Assembly (NCBI GenBank): GCA_965278985.1
Contig: OZ257131.1
Span: 4,712,001-4,776,000 of the forward strand
Direction: 5' to 3'
DNA from: CAISIP01 sp965278985
GTDB taxonomy: Bacteria; Pseudomonadota; Gammaproteobacteria; Burkholderiales; Burkholderiaceae_C
DNA length: 64,000 nt
Part shown: in pieces, positions 1 to 9,747 of the stretch
Numbering within the stretch: the stretch's first letter is position 1
Layout of the letters: every line of letters starts with the position of its first letter
Position numbers and translations under genes: made by a program
The notes under the pieces: generated by a model
What the model was told of the DNA's origin: nothing
The model's database searches: none
The model's input: only the letters and a program-made list of their open reading frames with translations

Positions 1-556
1 CGCACTGGTCGGCGGACGTGGGGCCGGGCCTCACGCTGCTGCGCGGCGGCGAGAGCCGCGGCAAGACCAGCCTGCTGCAGCTGGCTGCGGGCGAGCTGCA
101 GCCCCAGGCGGGTGTGCTGGCACTGTCGCAGGACGACGCGTTGCCCGCGTCGGCCCAGCGTTTCTGGATCGCCCCCGCACGCAGGCGCATGACCAGACCG
201 TGGCGCGGGACGTGCTGCAAGCCATCGCGTCCGCCTACCCGCATTTCGACCATGCCGGCCTGCCCGCGCTGCTCGATGGACTCGGCCTCACGGAGCACGC
301 CCACAAGCCGGTCTACATGCTCTCCACGGGATCGCGCCGCAAGCTGTGGCTGGCCGGCGCGTTGTCGGCCCACGCCACGCTGACGCTGGTGGACGAACCC
401 TTCGCGGCACTCGACCGGCCGGCCATTGCATTCATCGTGCAGCGGCTCCATGCCATGGCCGGCATGCTGCGGGAACGCCGGCACGCCTGGGTGCTGGCCG
501 ACTACGAGGCCCACCCTGACCTGCGCTTCGACGGCCTGGTGGACCTGGGGGACTGA
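1..556 (+). pseudogene. ABC transporter ATP-binding protein, 5' partial and frameshifted
   Basis: This is an ABC-type ATPase whose 5' end lies outside the window. The first frame (codons from base 3) carries a Walker A-like GGESRGKTS at about bases 48-74. The downstream frame (codons in register with base 200) carries the signature-like LSTGSRRKLWLAGAL and Walker B LTLVDEPFAALD, and ends with TGA at 554-556. The two halves are in different frames. Inserting one A after base 171 turns the junction into W-I-D-P-R-T-Q-A-H-D-Q and joins them smoothly. Either the gene carries a one-base deletion or the base call is wrong. The substrate cannot be told. Seen: both motifs and the frame break. Inferred: one original gene. 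Confidence 0.75.
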
Positions 557-593
557 GGCCGTCGGGCGCGTGGCCCTCCACCCTCCACGCCGC

Positions 594-1427
594 TCAGGAC
601 TTGCGTGCGCGTTCGTAGAGGCCCTGCACCTTGGGCACATTGGCCTCCAGCTGCCGGATGCGGTCCGGACCCGAGGGGTGGGTGGACAGGAAGTTGGCAC
701 CGTTGCCGCCCCCGGAGGCCTGGCCCATCTTTTGCCACAGCGTGGCACCGGCGCTGGGTGCATACCCCGCACGCGCGGCAAGCTCCAGCCCGACCAGATC
801 GGCCTCGGTCTCGTCCTCACGGCTGAATTTCAGCGAGATCAGCTGCGTGCCGATGCGCGCTGCCGCATCACCCAGGTCGCCCAGCCCCAGCAGCTGCGCG
901 GCGATGGACAGGCCCGCGCCGGTGGCGGTGGTCTTGCCGATGCGCGCGCGTGCATGTTCGCGCAGCGCGTGGGCCATCTCGTGGCCCATCACCATCGCCG
1001 CCTCGTCGTCCGTGAGCTGCAGCTGGTCCAGGATGCCGGTGTAGAAGGCGATCTTGCCGCCCGGCATGCAGAAGGCGTTGATCTGCTTGCTGCCGATCAG
1101 GTTGATCTCCCACTTCCAGCCCTGCGCGCGGCTGTTCCACTGCGGTGTGAAGGGGATGATGCGTTGCGCGATGGCGCGCAGGCGCACCAGCTGCGGATGG
1201 TTGGCCGGCGCCAGCGCCTTCTGGTCGCGCGCCTCGGCGATCATCTGCGCGTACTGTTGCGTTGCGGCGGTCTCCAGCTCCTCGGCCGACACCAGCTTGC
1301 GCAGGCTGGACGACTTGCCGACGTCGACCTGCGCCAGTGCCGCCGACGTCGCGGTGGCACCTGCGGCCAGCACGAAGGCACGCCGCGAAAAACCGAGGTG
1401 GGATGGGGAAAAGCAGCACCAGCACAT
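594..1427 (-). CDS. M48-family zinc metallopeptidase with Tat-type signal
   Basis: A 277-residue protein of the M48 (HtpX/LoiP/BepA-like) family. The zinc site HEMAH is at residues 149-153 and the third ligand is probably Glu208 in EDETEAD. The N-terminus has SRRAFVL (14-20), then a hydrophobic stretch ending ALA-Q, which looks like a twin-arginine signal with a signal peptidase I site. The protein is therefore probably exported folded to the periplasm and may be involved in protein quality control there. The start at 1427 keeps this signal intact. It is divergent from the AmpG-like gene, with 32 bp between the starts. The true substrate is unknown. Confidence 0.85.
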   Translation of the reverse strand: MCWCCFSPSHLGFSRRAFVLAAGATATSAALAQVDVGKSSSLRKLVSAEELETAATQQYAQMIAEARDQKALAPANHPQLVRLRAIAQRIIPFTPQWNSRAQGWKWEINLIGSKQINAFCMPGGKIAFYTGILDQLQLTDDEAAMVMGHEMAHALREHARARIGKTTATGAGLSIAAQLLGLGDLGDAAARIGTQLISLKFSREDETEADLVGLELAARAGYAPSAGATLWQKMGQASGGGNGANFLSTHPSGPDRIRQLEANVPKVQGLYERARKS

Positions 1428-1459
1428 GCGTCAATAATAGCCAGAACCTGCACCGTTGC

Positions 1460-2797
1460 ATGACCGACCTTTCCTACACATCCACGCGGCCTCCGGGCAA
1501 TTGGCGCAACGCATGGAAGGTGTACGCCGAACCGGCCAGCCTGCGCATGTTGCTGCTCGGGTTCTCGGCGGGGCTGCCGCTGCTGCTGGTCTTCGGCACG
1601 CTGAGCTTCTGGCTGCGCGAGGCTGGCATCGACCGCACCACCATCGGCCACCTGAGCTGGGTGGGCTTGGCCTATGGCTTCAAGTGGGCCTGGTCGCCGC
1701 TGGTGGACCGCATGCCGCTGCCGGTGCTCACGCGCGTGCTGGGGCGCCGGCGCAGCTGGCTGCTGCTGTCGCAGCTGGTGATCGTGGCCGCGTTGGTGAC
1801 AATGGCCTTCACCGATCCGCAGCGCCAGCTGGCGCCCGTGGTCTGGGGCGCCCTGGCGGTGGCCTTCGCCTCGGCCACGCAGGACATCGCGCTGGACGCC
1901 TACCGCATCGAATCGGCCTCCACCGACCGCCAGGCGGCCCTGGCCGCCACCTACCAGACGGGTTACCGCATCGCCATGATCTGGTCGGGCGCGGGCGTGT
2001 TGTGGCTCGCGGCCCGGTTCGAAACGGTCGGGGCCAACTACCAGGCCGCGGCCTGGCAGACCGCCTACCTCATCATGGCCGCATCGATGGCACTGGGCAT
2101 GGTGACCGTGCTGTTCTCTCCCGAGCCGCAACAGCGCCCGCTGCCACCCGCGCGCAACCTGCGCGAGTGGCTTTCGGGCGCATTGGTGGCGCCCTTCGCG
2201 GACTTCCTGGGCCGCTACCGCTGGCAGGCCGTGCTGATCCTGGCGCTGATCGCGCTCTACCGCATCAGCGACGTGGTGATGGGCATCATGGCCAACCCGT
2301 TCTATGTGGACACCGGCTTCACCAAGGACGAAGTGGCCGCCGTGACCAAGGTCTATGGCGTGGTCATGACGCTGGTGGGCGCCTTCGTGGGTGGTGTGTT
2401 GTCAATGCGTTTCGGCGTGCTGCGCATCCTGATGCTGGGTGCCGTCCTGAGCGCGGCCAGCAACCTGCTGTTCGCCTGGCTGGCGGGGTACGGGCACGAC
2501 GTGCGCGCGCTGATGCTGGTGGTGTCGGCCGACAACCTGAGCAGCGGCATCGCTTCGGCCGCGTTCATCGCCTACCTCTCGGGCCTGACCAACGTGCAAT
2601 ATTCGGCCACGCAATACGCGCTGTTCAGCTCTTTGATGCTGCTGCTGCCGAAGTTCCTGGCGGGCTTCTCGGGGCAGGTGGTGGACGCGGTGGGTTATGC
2701 ATCCTTCTTTGTCGGCACGGCGCTGCTGGGCGTGCCGGTGTTGGTGCTGATCGCCGTGGCCGTGCGTTTCCAGCCGCGAAGCCCCGACGCCGGGTGA
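1460..2797 (+). CDS. AmpG-type MFS permease
   Basis: A 445-residue, strongly hydrophobic protein with about 12 predicted membrane segments. The N-terminal block (LLLGFSAGLPLLLVFGTLSFW) followed by LREAGID and a GLAYGFKWAWSPLVDR region is typical of AmpG, the inner-membrane importer of anhydromuropeptides released by cell-wall turnover. I place the start at ATG 1460 because the protein from there (MTDLSYTSTRPP) has the usual AmpG length. An open frame upstream overlaps the divergent peptidase gene. Proposed role: muropeptide recycling, with possible influence on beta-lactamase induction as known for AmpG. Some AmpG homologues carry other solutes. Confidence 0.82.
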   Translation: MTDLSYTSTRPPGNWRNAWKVYAEPASLRMLLLGFSAGLPLLLVFGTLSFWLREAGIDRTTIGHLSWVGLAYGFKWAWSPLVDRMPLPVLTRVLGRRRSWLLLSQLVIVAALVTMAFTDPQRQLAPVVWGALAVAFASATQDIALDAYRIESASTDRQAALAATYQTGYRIAMIWSGAGVLWLAARFETVGANYQAAAWQTAYLIMAASMALGMVTVLFSPEPQQRPLPPARNLREWLSGALVAPFADFLGRYRWQAVLILALIALYRISDVVMGIMANPFYVDTGFTKDEVAAVTKVYGVVMTLVGAFVGGVLSMRFGVLRILMLGAVLSAASNLLFAWLAGYGHDVRALMLVVSADNLSSGIASAAFIAYLSGLTNVQYSATQYALFSSLMLLLPKFLAGFSGQVVDAVGYASFFVGTALLGVPVLVLIAVAVRFQPRSPDAG

Positions 2798-2866
2798 GGC
2801 GGCGCGTTTACCTAACTTTACGGCCCCTTCAAGCCCCCGCGGGAACGTCGTCCTACACTCGAATCC

Positions 2867-3583
2867 ATGGACGAACGCCTGCTGATGATCGAAGACGACG
2901 CCCGCCTCGCGCAGATGGTGTCGCAGTACCTGCAGCAATCGGGCTTCGCGGTCACGCATGCCGGCGATGGCCGCAGCGGCCTGGAACAGCTGCAGGGCAA
3001 GGGCAGCGAGCCCGCACCCAGCCTCGTGATTCTGGACCTGATGCTGCCCGACATGGACGGCCTGGAAGTCTGCCGTGCGATCCGCGCACTGCCCGGTGCC
3101 GCCGCCCAGACGCCGGTGCTGATGCTCACGGCCAAGGGCGACCCGATGGACCGCATCATCGGCCTGGAGATCGGCGCGGACGATTACCTTCCCAAGCCCT
3201 TCGAACCCCGCGAACTGCTGGCCCGCGTGCGCGCGATCCTGCGGCGGCACGGTGCCGGGGCGGCCGCCAGCGGCCAGGTGCTGCGCTTCGGCTCGCTGGA
3301 GATCGACCGCGACGCGCGTGTGGTGACCGTGGGCGGCAAGCCCTGCGAGCTCACGTCCTACCAGTTCGACCTGCTGATCGCGCTGGCCGAACGCGCGGGC
3401 CGCGTGCTCACGCGCGACCAGATCATGGAAGCCGTGCGCGGCCGCGAGCTCGATGCCTTCGACCGCTCCATCGACGTGCACATGGGGCGTATCCGCGCGG
3501 TCATCGAGGCCGATGCCAAGAACCCCAAGCGCATCCTGACCGTGCGCGGCGTGGGCTACGTGTTCGCGCGCCAGCAGGACTGA
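2867..3583 (+). CDS. OmpR-family response regulator
   Basis: A 238-residue two-component response regulator. The receiver domain (1-120) has acidic residues EDD at 9-11, phospho-acceptor Asp57 in ILDLMLPD, Thr in LMLTAKGD and Lys in DDYLPKPF. The C-terminal half is an OmpR/PhoB winged-helix domain ending RGVGYVFARQQD, the standard DNA-binding hairpin end. The cognate kinase starts about 20 bp downstream in the same operon. The layout resembles RstA/RstB or CpxR-type systems, but the signal cannot be read from sequence. Confidence 0.92.
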   Translation: MDERLLMIEDDARLAQMVSQYLQQSGFAVTHAGDGRSGLEQLQGKGSEPAPSLVILDLMLPDMDGLEVCRAIRALPGAAAQTPVLMLTAKGDPMDRIIGLEIGADDYLPKPFEPRELLARVRAILRRHGAGAAASGQVLRFGSLEIDRDARVVTVGGKPCELTSYQFDLLIALAERAGRVLTRDQIMEAVRGRELDAFDRSIDVHMGRIRAVIEADAKNPKRILTVRGVGYVFARQQD

Positions 3584-3607
3584 GCAGGACGGCCTCGCAC
3601 CGTGGCC

Positions 3608-4828
3608 ATGCGGATTCCCTTCCACCAGCGGTTGTACCTTCGCATCTGGCTGGCGGTGATCGCGACCGTGGCCATCCTGGCGCTGGTGGCGGCCTGGCTG
3701 TCCAAGCTGGAGGTGGAGAACGACCGCGCGCAGCGCGCCGACCGCGAGATCATCGTGCGCAACGGCAGCGGCGAGATCATCGGCCAGGCGCCGATACGCC
3801 TGCTGCGCGTGCCGGGCCAGGGGCCGGAGTTTCAGGTCGGCATGAAGGATGGCAGCACGCTGTACATCCAGCTGCCCCGCCCGCCTGAACGCCCCGATCG
3901 GCCCGGCGGCCGCCCTTCCAACCCCCAGCGCAACCGCATGCCCTTCAGCTTCAACTGGCTGCTGGCGCTGGTGGCCTGCACGGTCGCGCTGGGCACCTAC
4001 CCCATCGTGCGGCGTCTCACCAAGCGCCTGGAAGGCGTGGAGCGCGGCGTCAAGCAGTGGGGCGACGGCGATCTGTCGCTGCGCCTGCCCACCGAAGGGC
4101 GCGATGAGGTGGCGGCGCTGTCCAAGGGCTTCAACGACGCCGCGGGCCGGGTGCAGGCCTTGCTGCTGTCGCACAAGGCGCTGCTCGCGAACGCCTCGCA
4201 CGAACTGCGCTCGCCGCTCACGCGCATCCGTATGGGCATCGAGCTGATGGGCTCCAACCCGTCGCCGGCGTTCAAGGAAGAAATCAACCGCAACATCCGG
4301 GAGCTGGACCAGCTCATCGACGAGATTTTGCTGGCCAGCCGGCTCGACGCCAGCGAGACCGACCTGGGCACACCCGAATCGGTGGACCTCGCAGGGCTCG
4401 TGGCGGAGGAATGCGCGCGTGTGGATGCCGACCTCGACCCCGGCGACGATGCTTCGGCACTGGAAGTGCAGGGCGTCAGCCGGCTGCTGCGACGCCTCGT
4501 GCGCAACCTGCTGGAGAACGCACGGCGCCACGGCGCGGGCAGCGTGCATGCGCAGCTGCGGCTGGTGGGCGCTACGGTGGAGTTGCGTGTCAGCGACAAC
4601 GGGCCCGGCGTGCCACCCGCATTGCGCGAACGCATCTTTGAACCTTTCTACCGCCTTCCGGGCGCCACCGAACGCGATGGTGGCGTGGGCCTGGGGCTCG
4701 CGCTGGTGCGCTCCATCGTCCAGCGCCATGGAGGCGCGGTGCGCTGCGAGGAAGCCCCGGGCGGCGGCGCCAGCTTCGTGGTGCAGCTACCCCAAGCGGG
4801 TGGTGCAGACAATCCTGCGGCCCGCTAA
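3608..4828 (+). CDS. Sensor histidine kinase (HAMP, HisKA, HATPase)
   Basis: A 406-residue membrane kinase paired with the upstream regulator. Transmembrane helix 1 is at about 11-31, followed by a short proline/arginine-rich periplasmic loop (about 32-112). Transmembrane helix 2 is at about 113-131, then HAMP and HisKA with His198 in ANASHELRSPLTRIR. N-box RNLLENARRHG and G-boxes DNGPGVP and GGVGLGLALV follow. The periplasmic sensor region of about 80 residues contains the low-complexity RPPERPDRPGGRP. I prefer ATG 3608 to GTG 3602; the two differ by two residues. It phosphorylates the neighbouring response regulator; the stimulus is unknown. Confidence 0.92.
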   Translation: MRIPFHQRLYLRIWLAVIATVAILALVAAWLSKLEVENDRAQRADREIIVRNGSGEIIGQAPIRLLRVPGQGPEFQVGMKDGSTLYIQLPRPPERPDRPGGRPSNPQRNRMPFSFNWLLALVACTVALGTYPIVRRLTKRLEGVERGVKQWGDGDLSLRLPTEGRDEVAALSKGFNDAAGRVQALLLSHKALLANASHELRSPLTRIRMGIELMGSNPSPAFKEEINRNIRELDQLIDEILLASRLDASETDLGTPESVDLAGLVAEECARVDADLDPGDDASALEVQGVSRLLRRLVRNLLENARRHGAGSVHAQLRLVGATVELRVSDNGPGVPPALRERIFEPFYRLPGATERDGGVGLGLALVRSIVQRHGGAVRCEEAPGGGASFVVQLPQAGGADNPAAR

Positions 4829-5047
4829 GGGTGCGAAAAATTCCCGTTTCCAGCCCGTGATCGGAATCGATCCTTCAAACGAGCTATGGCGCAGTGCAGC
4901 AGCACTCGTTACAGTCGCTTCCAACTGCTGTCACAGTTCAAGGAGCCAGCTATTGGCAAGGGCCGGCAACGGGCCTTCCGGGAATCCAGATCTCCAACGA
5001 CGTCCTCACCAGGACTTTTCAAAGCCACCTCCGGGTGGCTTTTTTTT
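4829..5047 (+). other. Noncoding stretch ending in a strong terminator; possible small RNA or 3' UTR
   Basis: About 190 bp separates the kinase stop from an intrinsic terminator, longer than usual for a simple 3' UTR here. It contains a small hairpin, AGTGC-AGCA-GCACT, near 4893-4906, flanked by AACGAG and CTCGTT. No convincing coding frame is present: the short open frames run through the terminator. It may be an independent sRNA or just the trailer of the two-component operon. No known RNA family was recognised. Confidence 0.3.
5021..5047 (+). terminator. Rho-independent terminator
   Basis: A perfect 9-bp stem, AAAGCCACC-TCCG-GGTGGCTTT, is followed by T residues to 5047. It points along the plus strand and would end transcripts coming from the two-component operon, or a small RNA, before the convergent zinc-finger gene. 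Confidence 0.9.
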
Positions 5048-5063
5048 CGCCCGCGTGGCGCGG

Positions 5064-5273
5064 TCAGTGGTGCGCGTCGAAATGCTCGCCTGCGCGCAGG
5101 GCGTAGAGCGTGCCGCAGTACGGGCACTTGGCCTGGCCCGTGCGGGCCACGTCCAGGTAGACCTTGGGATGGGTGTTCCAGATCTTCATGTCGGCCTTCG
5201 GGCTGGGACAGAAGACGCCACCCTGGTGGTTCAAATCCGTGGCCAGCAGCTCGACCTTGGCAGAAGTGCTCAT
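5064..5273 (-). CDS. CHCC-type zinc-finger domain protein
   Basis: A 69-residue protein with Cys22, His35, Cys50 and Cys53 spaced as in the zf-CHCC family, which is also the fold of the NDUFS6 subunit of complex I. In many proteobacteria such small proteins are linked to complex I or iron-sulfur proteins, but their function is not settled. It lies 14 bp downstream of ilvE on the same strand and is probably co-transcribed with it. The start is ATG at 5271-5273. The family assignment is secure; the function is not. Confidence 0.85.
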   Translation of the reverse strand: MSTSAKVELLATDLNHQGGVFCPSPKADMKIWNTHPKVYLDVARTGQAKCPYCGTLYALRAGEHFDAHH

Positions 5274-5287
5274 CGTGTCGTCCTTGC

Positions 5288-6223
5288 TCAGACCTTCGCC
5301 AGCCAGTGGGCGTACTTGGGGTTGCGGCCGTTCACGATGTCGAAGAACGCGCTCTGGATCTTCTCGGTGATCGGACCGCGCGAGCAGCTGCCCAGGGCGA
5401 TGCGGTCGAGTTCGCGGATGGGCGTGACTTCGGCGGCCGTGCCCGTGAAGAAGGCCTCGTCGCTGATGTAGACCTCGTCGCGCGTGATGCGTTTCTGCAC
5501 CAGCTCGAGGCCCAGGTCCTTGCAGATGTGCAGCACGGTGTTGCGCGTGATGCCGTTCAGGGCACCCGCCGACAGGTCGGGCGTGTAGACCACCCCGTCC
5601 TTGATCACGAAGATGTTCTCGCCCGCGCCTTCGCTGACGAAGCCCGACGAGTCCAGCAGCAGCGCTTCGTCGTAGCCGTCTTCGGTGGCTTCCAGGTTGG
5701 CCAGGATGGAGTTCGTGTAGTTGCTGACCGCCTTGGCCTGCGTCATCGTGATGTTGACGTGGTGGCGCGTGTAGCTGGAGGTCTTGACGCGGATGCCGCG
5801 CTTGAGCCCTTCCTCGCCGAGGTAGGCGCCCCAGGCCCAGGCCGCGACCATCAGGTGGATGGTGTTGCCCTTCGGGGAAACGCCCAGCTTCTTGTCGCCG
5901 ATCCAGGTCAGCGGGCGCAGGTAGCAGCTCTCGAGCTTGTTCTCGCGCACCACGGTCTTCTGCGCTTCCATGGCCTCTTCGATGCTGAAGGGGATCTGCA
6001 TGCGCAGGATCTTGGCGCTGTTGAAGAGGCGCTCGGTGTGCTCGCGCAGGCGGAAGATCGCGGTGCCGTCGACGGTGTTGTAGGCGCGGACCCCCTCGAA
6101 GGCCCCGCAGCCGTAGTGCAGGGTATGGGTCAGCACATGGATCTTGGCGTCGCGCCAATCCACCAACTGGCCATCCATCCAGATCTTGCCGTCGCGGTCG
6201 GCCATGCTGGGAACAACGCTCAT
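5288..6223 (-). CDS. ilvE: Branched-chain amino acid aminotransferase
   Basis: A 311-residue class IV PLP aminotransferase that interconverts valine, leucine and isoleucine with their 2-oxo acids using 2-oxoglutarate. Visible hallmarks are HTLHYGCGAFEGVRAY near the N-terminus, the PLP-lysine region ITMTQAKAVSNYTNS, SEGAGENIFVI and GITRNTVL. Length fits IlvE. The start chosen is ATG 6221-6223 (MSVVPSMADRDGK); ATG 6203-6205, six residues in, is the alternative. It is followed closely by the zinc-finger gene. No attenuator or regulatory element was recognised upstream. Confidence 0.93.
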   Translation of the reverse strand: MSVVPSMADRDGKIWMDGQLVDWRDAKIHVLTHTLHYGCGAFEGVRAYNTVDGTAIFRLREHTERLFNSAKILRMQIPFSIEEAMEAQKTVVRENKLESCYLRPLTWIGDKKLGVSPKGNTIHLMVAAWAWGAYLGEEGLKRGIRVKTSSYTRHHVNITMTQAKAVSNYTNSILANLEATEDGYDEALLLDSSGFVSEGAGENIFVIKDGVVYTPDLSAGALNGITRNTVLHICKDLGLELVQKRITRDEVYISDEAFFTGTAAEVTPIRELDRIALGSCSRGPITEKIQSAFFDIVNGRNPKYAHWLAKV

Positions 6224-6258
6224 GTCTGTCCTTCGGGAATGTCGGGAAAAGCGGGATT

Positions 6259-6681
6259 TTAGGGTGCGGAGGCCACGGCGCCATCCTCGGCGACGGGCGG
6301 GCGGTGGAGGGTCCATTGCACCAGCTTGCCGTCCTTGAACTCGCAGGTCACGTGCGATTCCGAGTTGTCGGTCCAGCGGAACGACTCGGGTTGCTGGTCC
6401 TTCGGCGAGACCTGCACACCGAGCGAGCGCGTCATCGCGATCACATGCAGCAGGGTCACGCCAGCGCGCAGCTTGGCGTTGAGCATCACGGCGCTGTCCA
6501 CGTAACCGATGGGGCGCTCGTTCGCGCGCTTGAGCACCTGCATCGTGCGGTTGAAATGCAGCAGCAGCCACATCACCACGCCACCCGCGACGAGGGCCAC
6601 ACCGGCCCAGCCTGCGGACTGGAAACCCACCACGGCCAACACGGCCACCCCCACGGGAACGGCAAACTTTCGGAAATTCAT
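6259..6681 (-). CDS. Small membrane protein, conserved, function unknown
   Basis: A 140-residue protein with two N-terminal hydrophobic helices (about 8-24 and 27-42, VGVAVLAVVGF and ALVAGGVVMWLLLHF), then a soluble domain with FRWTDNSESHVTCEFKDGKLVQW. I do not recognise a characterised family. It resembles proteins sometimes labelled glycerate kinase in related genomes, but it has none of that enzyme's size or motifs. It lies between radA and ilvE on the same strand, with about 80 bp before radA and 35 bp after ilvE. Function should be left open. Confidence 0.7.
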   Translation of the reverse strand: MNFRKFAVPVGVAVLAVVGFQSAGWAGVALVAGGVVMWLLLHFNRTMQVLKRANERPIGYVDSAVMLNAKLRAGVTLLHVIAMTRSLGVQVSPKDQQPESFRWTDNSESHVTCEFKDGKLVQWTLHRPPVAEDGAVASAP

Positions 6682-6762
6682 GCCTGCGATTTTCGCAGAC
6701 GCCCATGCCCGGTCCTGCGCGGGACCTGCGCGGGACCTGCGTGCGGCGTGCGCGGGGCCGGT

Positions 6763-8130
<1,368 letters not shown>

Positions 8131-8186
8131 GCGGGCATGTTAGCGGGGCATACTTGCACCCCTCGCCACGACCCGCCAGAAACACC

Positions 8187-8987
8187 ATGCAGACACCCAC
8201 CAACCGCTTCAAAAAAGCCATGCAGGACCGGCAGACCCAGATCGGCCTGTGGGTCAGCCTGGCCAACCCCTACAGCATGGAAATCTGCGCCGGCGCGGGT
8301 TTCGACTGGTTGCTGATCGACAGCGAACATGCCCCCAATGACCTGCGCAGCCTGATGGCGCAGCTGCAGGTGGTGGCCGGCTACGACAGCGAGCCCGTGG
8401 TGCGCGTGCCGGTCGGCGACAGCACGTTGATCAAGCAGTACCTGGACCTGGGCGCCCAGACCCTGCTGGTGCCCATGGTGGACACCGCCGAACAGGCGGC
8501 CGCGCTGGTGCAGGCCTGCCGGTACCCGCCCGAGGGCTTCCGCGGCATGGCCGGCGCGCGCGCCTCGCGCTGGGGCCGCTACCCGAACTACGCGCGCGAG
8601 GCCAACGCCCAGACCTGCCTGCTGGTGCAGGCCGAGACGCGGATGGCGATGCAGAACCTGGACGCGATCGCCGCCACCGAGGGCGTGGACGGCGTCTTCA
8701 TCGGCCCGGCCGACCTCTCGGCCTCGATGGGCCACATCGGCAACCCCGGCCACCCGGAGGTGCAGGCCGCCATCGAGGACGGCATCGCCCGCATCCTGCG
8801 CGCCGGCAAGGCACCGGGCATCCTGACGCCCGACACCACGCTGGCCCAACGCTACATCGAACTCGGCGCGCGCTTCGTGGCCGTGGGGCTGGACACCAGC
8901 ATCCTCGTGCGCGGTACGCAGCAACTGGTCACGCAGTTCAAGGGCGGCCCCGCGCCGGCTGCCACGCCCAAAGGCCCTTACGGCTGA
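8187..8987 (+). CDS. HpcH/HpaI-family aldolase
   Basis: A 266-residue class II pyruvate aldolase of the HpcH/HpaI/GarL type, which cleaves 2-keto-4-hydroxy acids to pyruvate and an aldehyde. Motifs are GLWVSLANPYSMEICAGAG, DWLLIDSEHAPND, VPMVDTAEQA, a metal-site Glu in CLLVQAETR, and FIGPADLSASMG. ATG 8187 gives the family-like N-terminus MQTPTNRFKKAM. It leads an operon with a class II aldolase and a ketopantoate-reductase-like protein, which suggests catabolism of a hydroxylated sugar acid or aromatic side chain. The exact substrate is unknown. Confidence 0.88.
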   Translation: MQTPTNRFKKAMQDRQTQIGLWVSLANPYSMEICAGAGFDWLLIDSEHAPNDLRSLMAQLQVVAGYDSEPVVRVPVGDSTLIKQYLDLGAQTLLVPMVDTAEQAAALVQACRYPPEGFRGMAGARASRWGRYPNYAREANAQTCLLVQAETRMAMQNLDAIAATEGVDGVFIGPADLSASMGHIGNPGHPEVQAAIEDGIARILRAGKAPGILTPDTTLAQRYIELGARFVAVGLDTSILVRGTQQLVTQFKGGPAPAATPKGPYG

Positions 8988-9003
8988 ACCCGCTGTTCGC
9001 ACC

Positions 9004-9747
9004 ATGCACCCCGACGAACACCGCGCCCGCACCGAGCTCGCGGCCTGCTACCGCGTCTTCGCCATGCTGGGCTGGACGGAGATGATCTACAACCACATCA
9101 CCGTGCGGCTGCCCGAGAGCGTGGCCGGTGGCGAGGCACAGTTCCTGATCAACCCCTTCGGCCTGCACTACAGCGAGGTCACGGCCAGCAACCTGGTGCG
9201 CGTCGACCTGCAGGGCCGCGTGCTGGATGGCTCGCGCTACCCGGTCAACCCCGCCGGCTTCACGGTACATGCCGCGATCCACGCGAGCCTGCCCGGCGCC
9301 CACTGCGTGATGCACACCCACACCACGGCCGGTGTGGCCGTGGCCTGCCTGCAGGGCGGGCTGCAGCAGAGCAATTTCTACAGCGCACAGCTGCACGGCA
9401 TGGTGGCCTACCACGACTTCGAGGGCATCACCATCCACGCCGACGAGGCGCCGCGCCTGCTGGCCAGCATCGGCGACAAGCCCGCCGTGGTCCTGCGCAA
9501 CCACGGCCTGCTGGCCTGGGGCCATACGCTACCGCAGGCCTTCGCGATCCTCTGGACGCTGCAGCGCGCCTGCGAGATCCAGCTGGCGACGCTGAGCATG
9601 GGGCCGGCCATTCCCGTGCCGGAAGCCATCGCGCAGAAATGCACGCGCGATGCGCTGCAGTTCAACCCCCACCACGGCGCGGGCCGCGACGTCTTCGACG
9701 CGCTGGTGCGCCAGGTGGACCGCATCGACAACAGCTACCAACAATGA
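9004..9747 (+). CDS. Class II aldolase/adducin family protein
   Basis: A 247-residue protein of the fuculose-phosphate aldolase/adducin fold. The zinc-site signature HTHTTAGVAVAC and the later NHGLLAWG histidine are clear. The N-terminal RTELAACYRVFAMLGWTE and YNHITVRLP are typical of proteobacterial homologues linked to small dehydrogenases rather than of sugar-phosphate aldolases. It starts 16 bp after the HpaI-type aldolase, and its stop overlaps the next start (ATGA at 9744-9747), so the three genes are translationally linked. Confidence 0.85.
   Translation: MHPDEHRARTELAACYRVFAMLGWTEMIYNHITVRLPESVAGGEAQFLINPFGLHYSEVTASNLVRVDLQGRVLDGSRYPVNPAGFTVHAAIHASLPGAHCVMHTHTTAGVAVACLQGGLQQSNFYSAQLHGMVAYHDFEGITIHADEAPRLLASIGDKPAVVLRNHGLLAWGHTLPQAFAILWTLQRACEIQLATLSMGPAIPVPEAIAQKCTRDALQFNPHHGAGRDVFDALVRQVDRIDNSYQQ

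Noticed and set aside
6259..6681. Glycerate kinase label for the 140-residue membrane protein
   Set aside because: The protein is far too short and has two membrane helices; nothing in it resembles a kinase.
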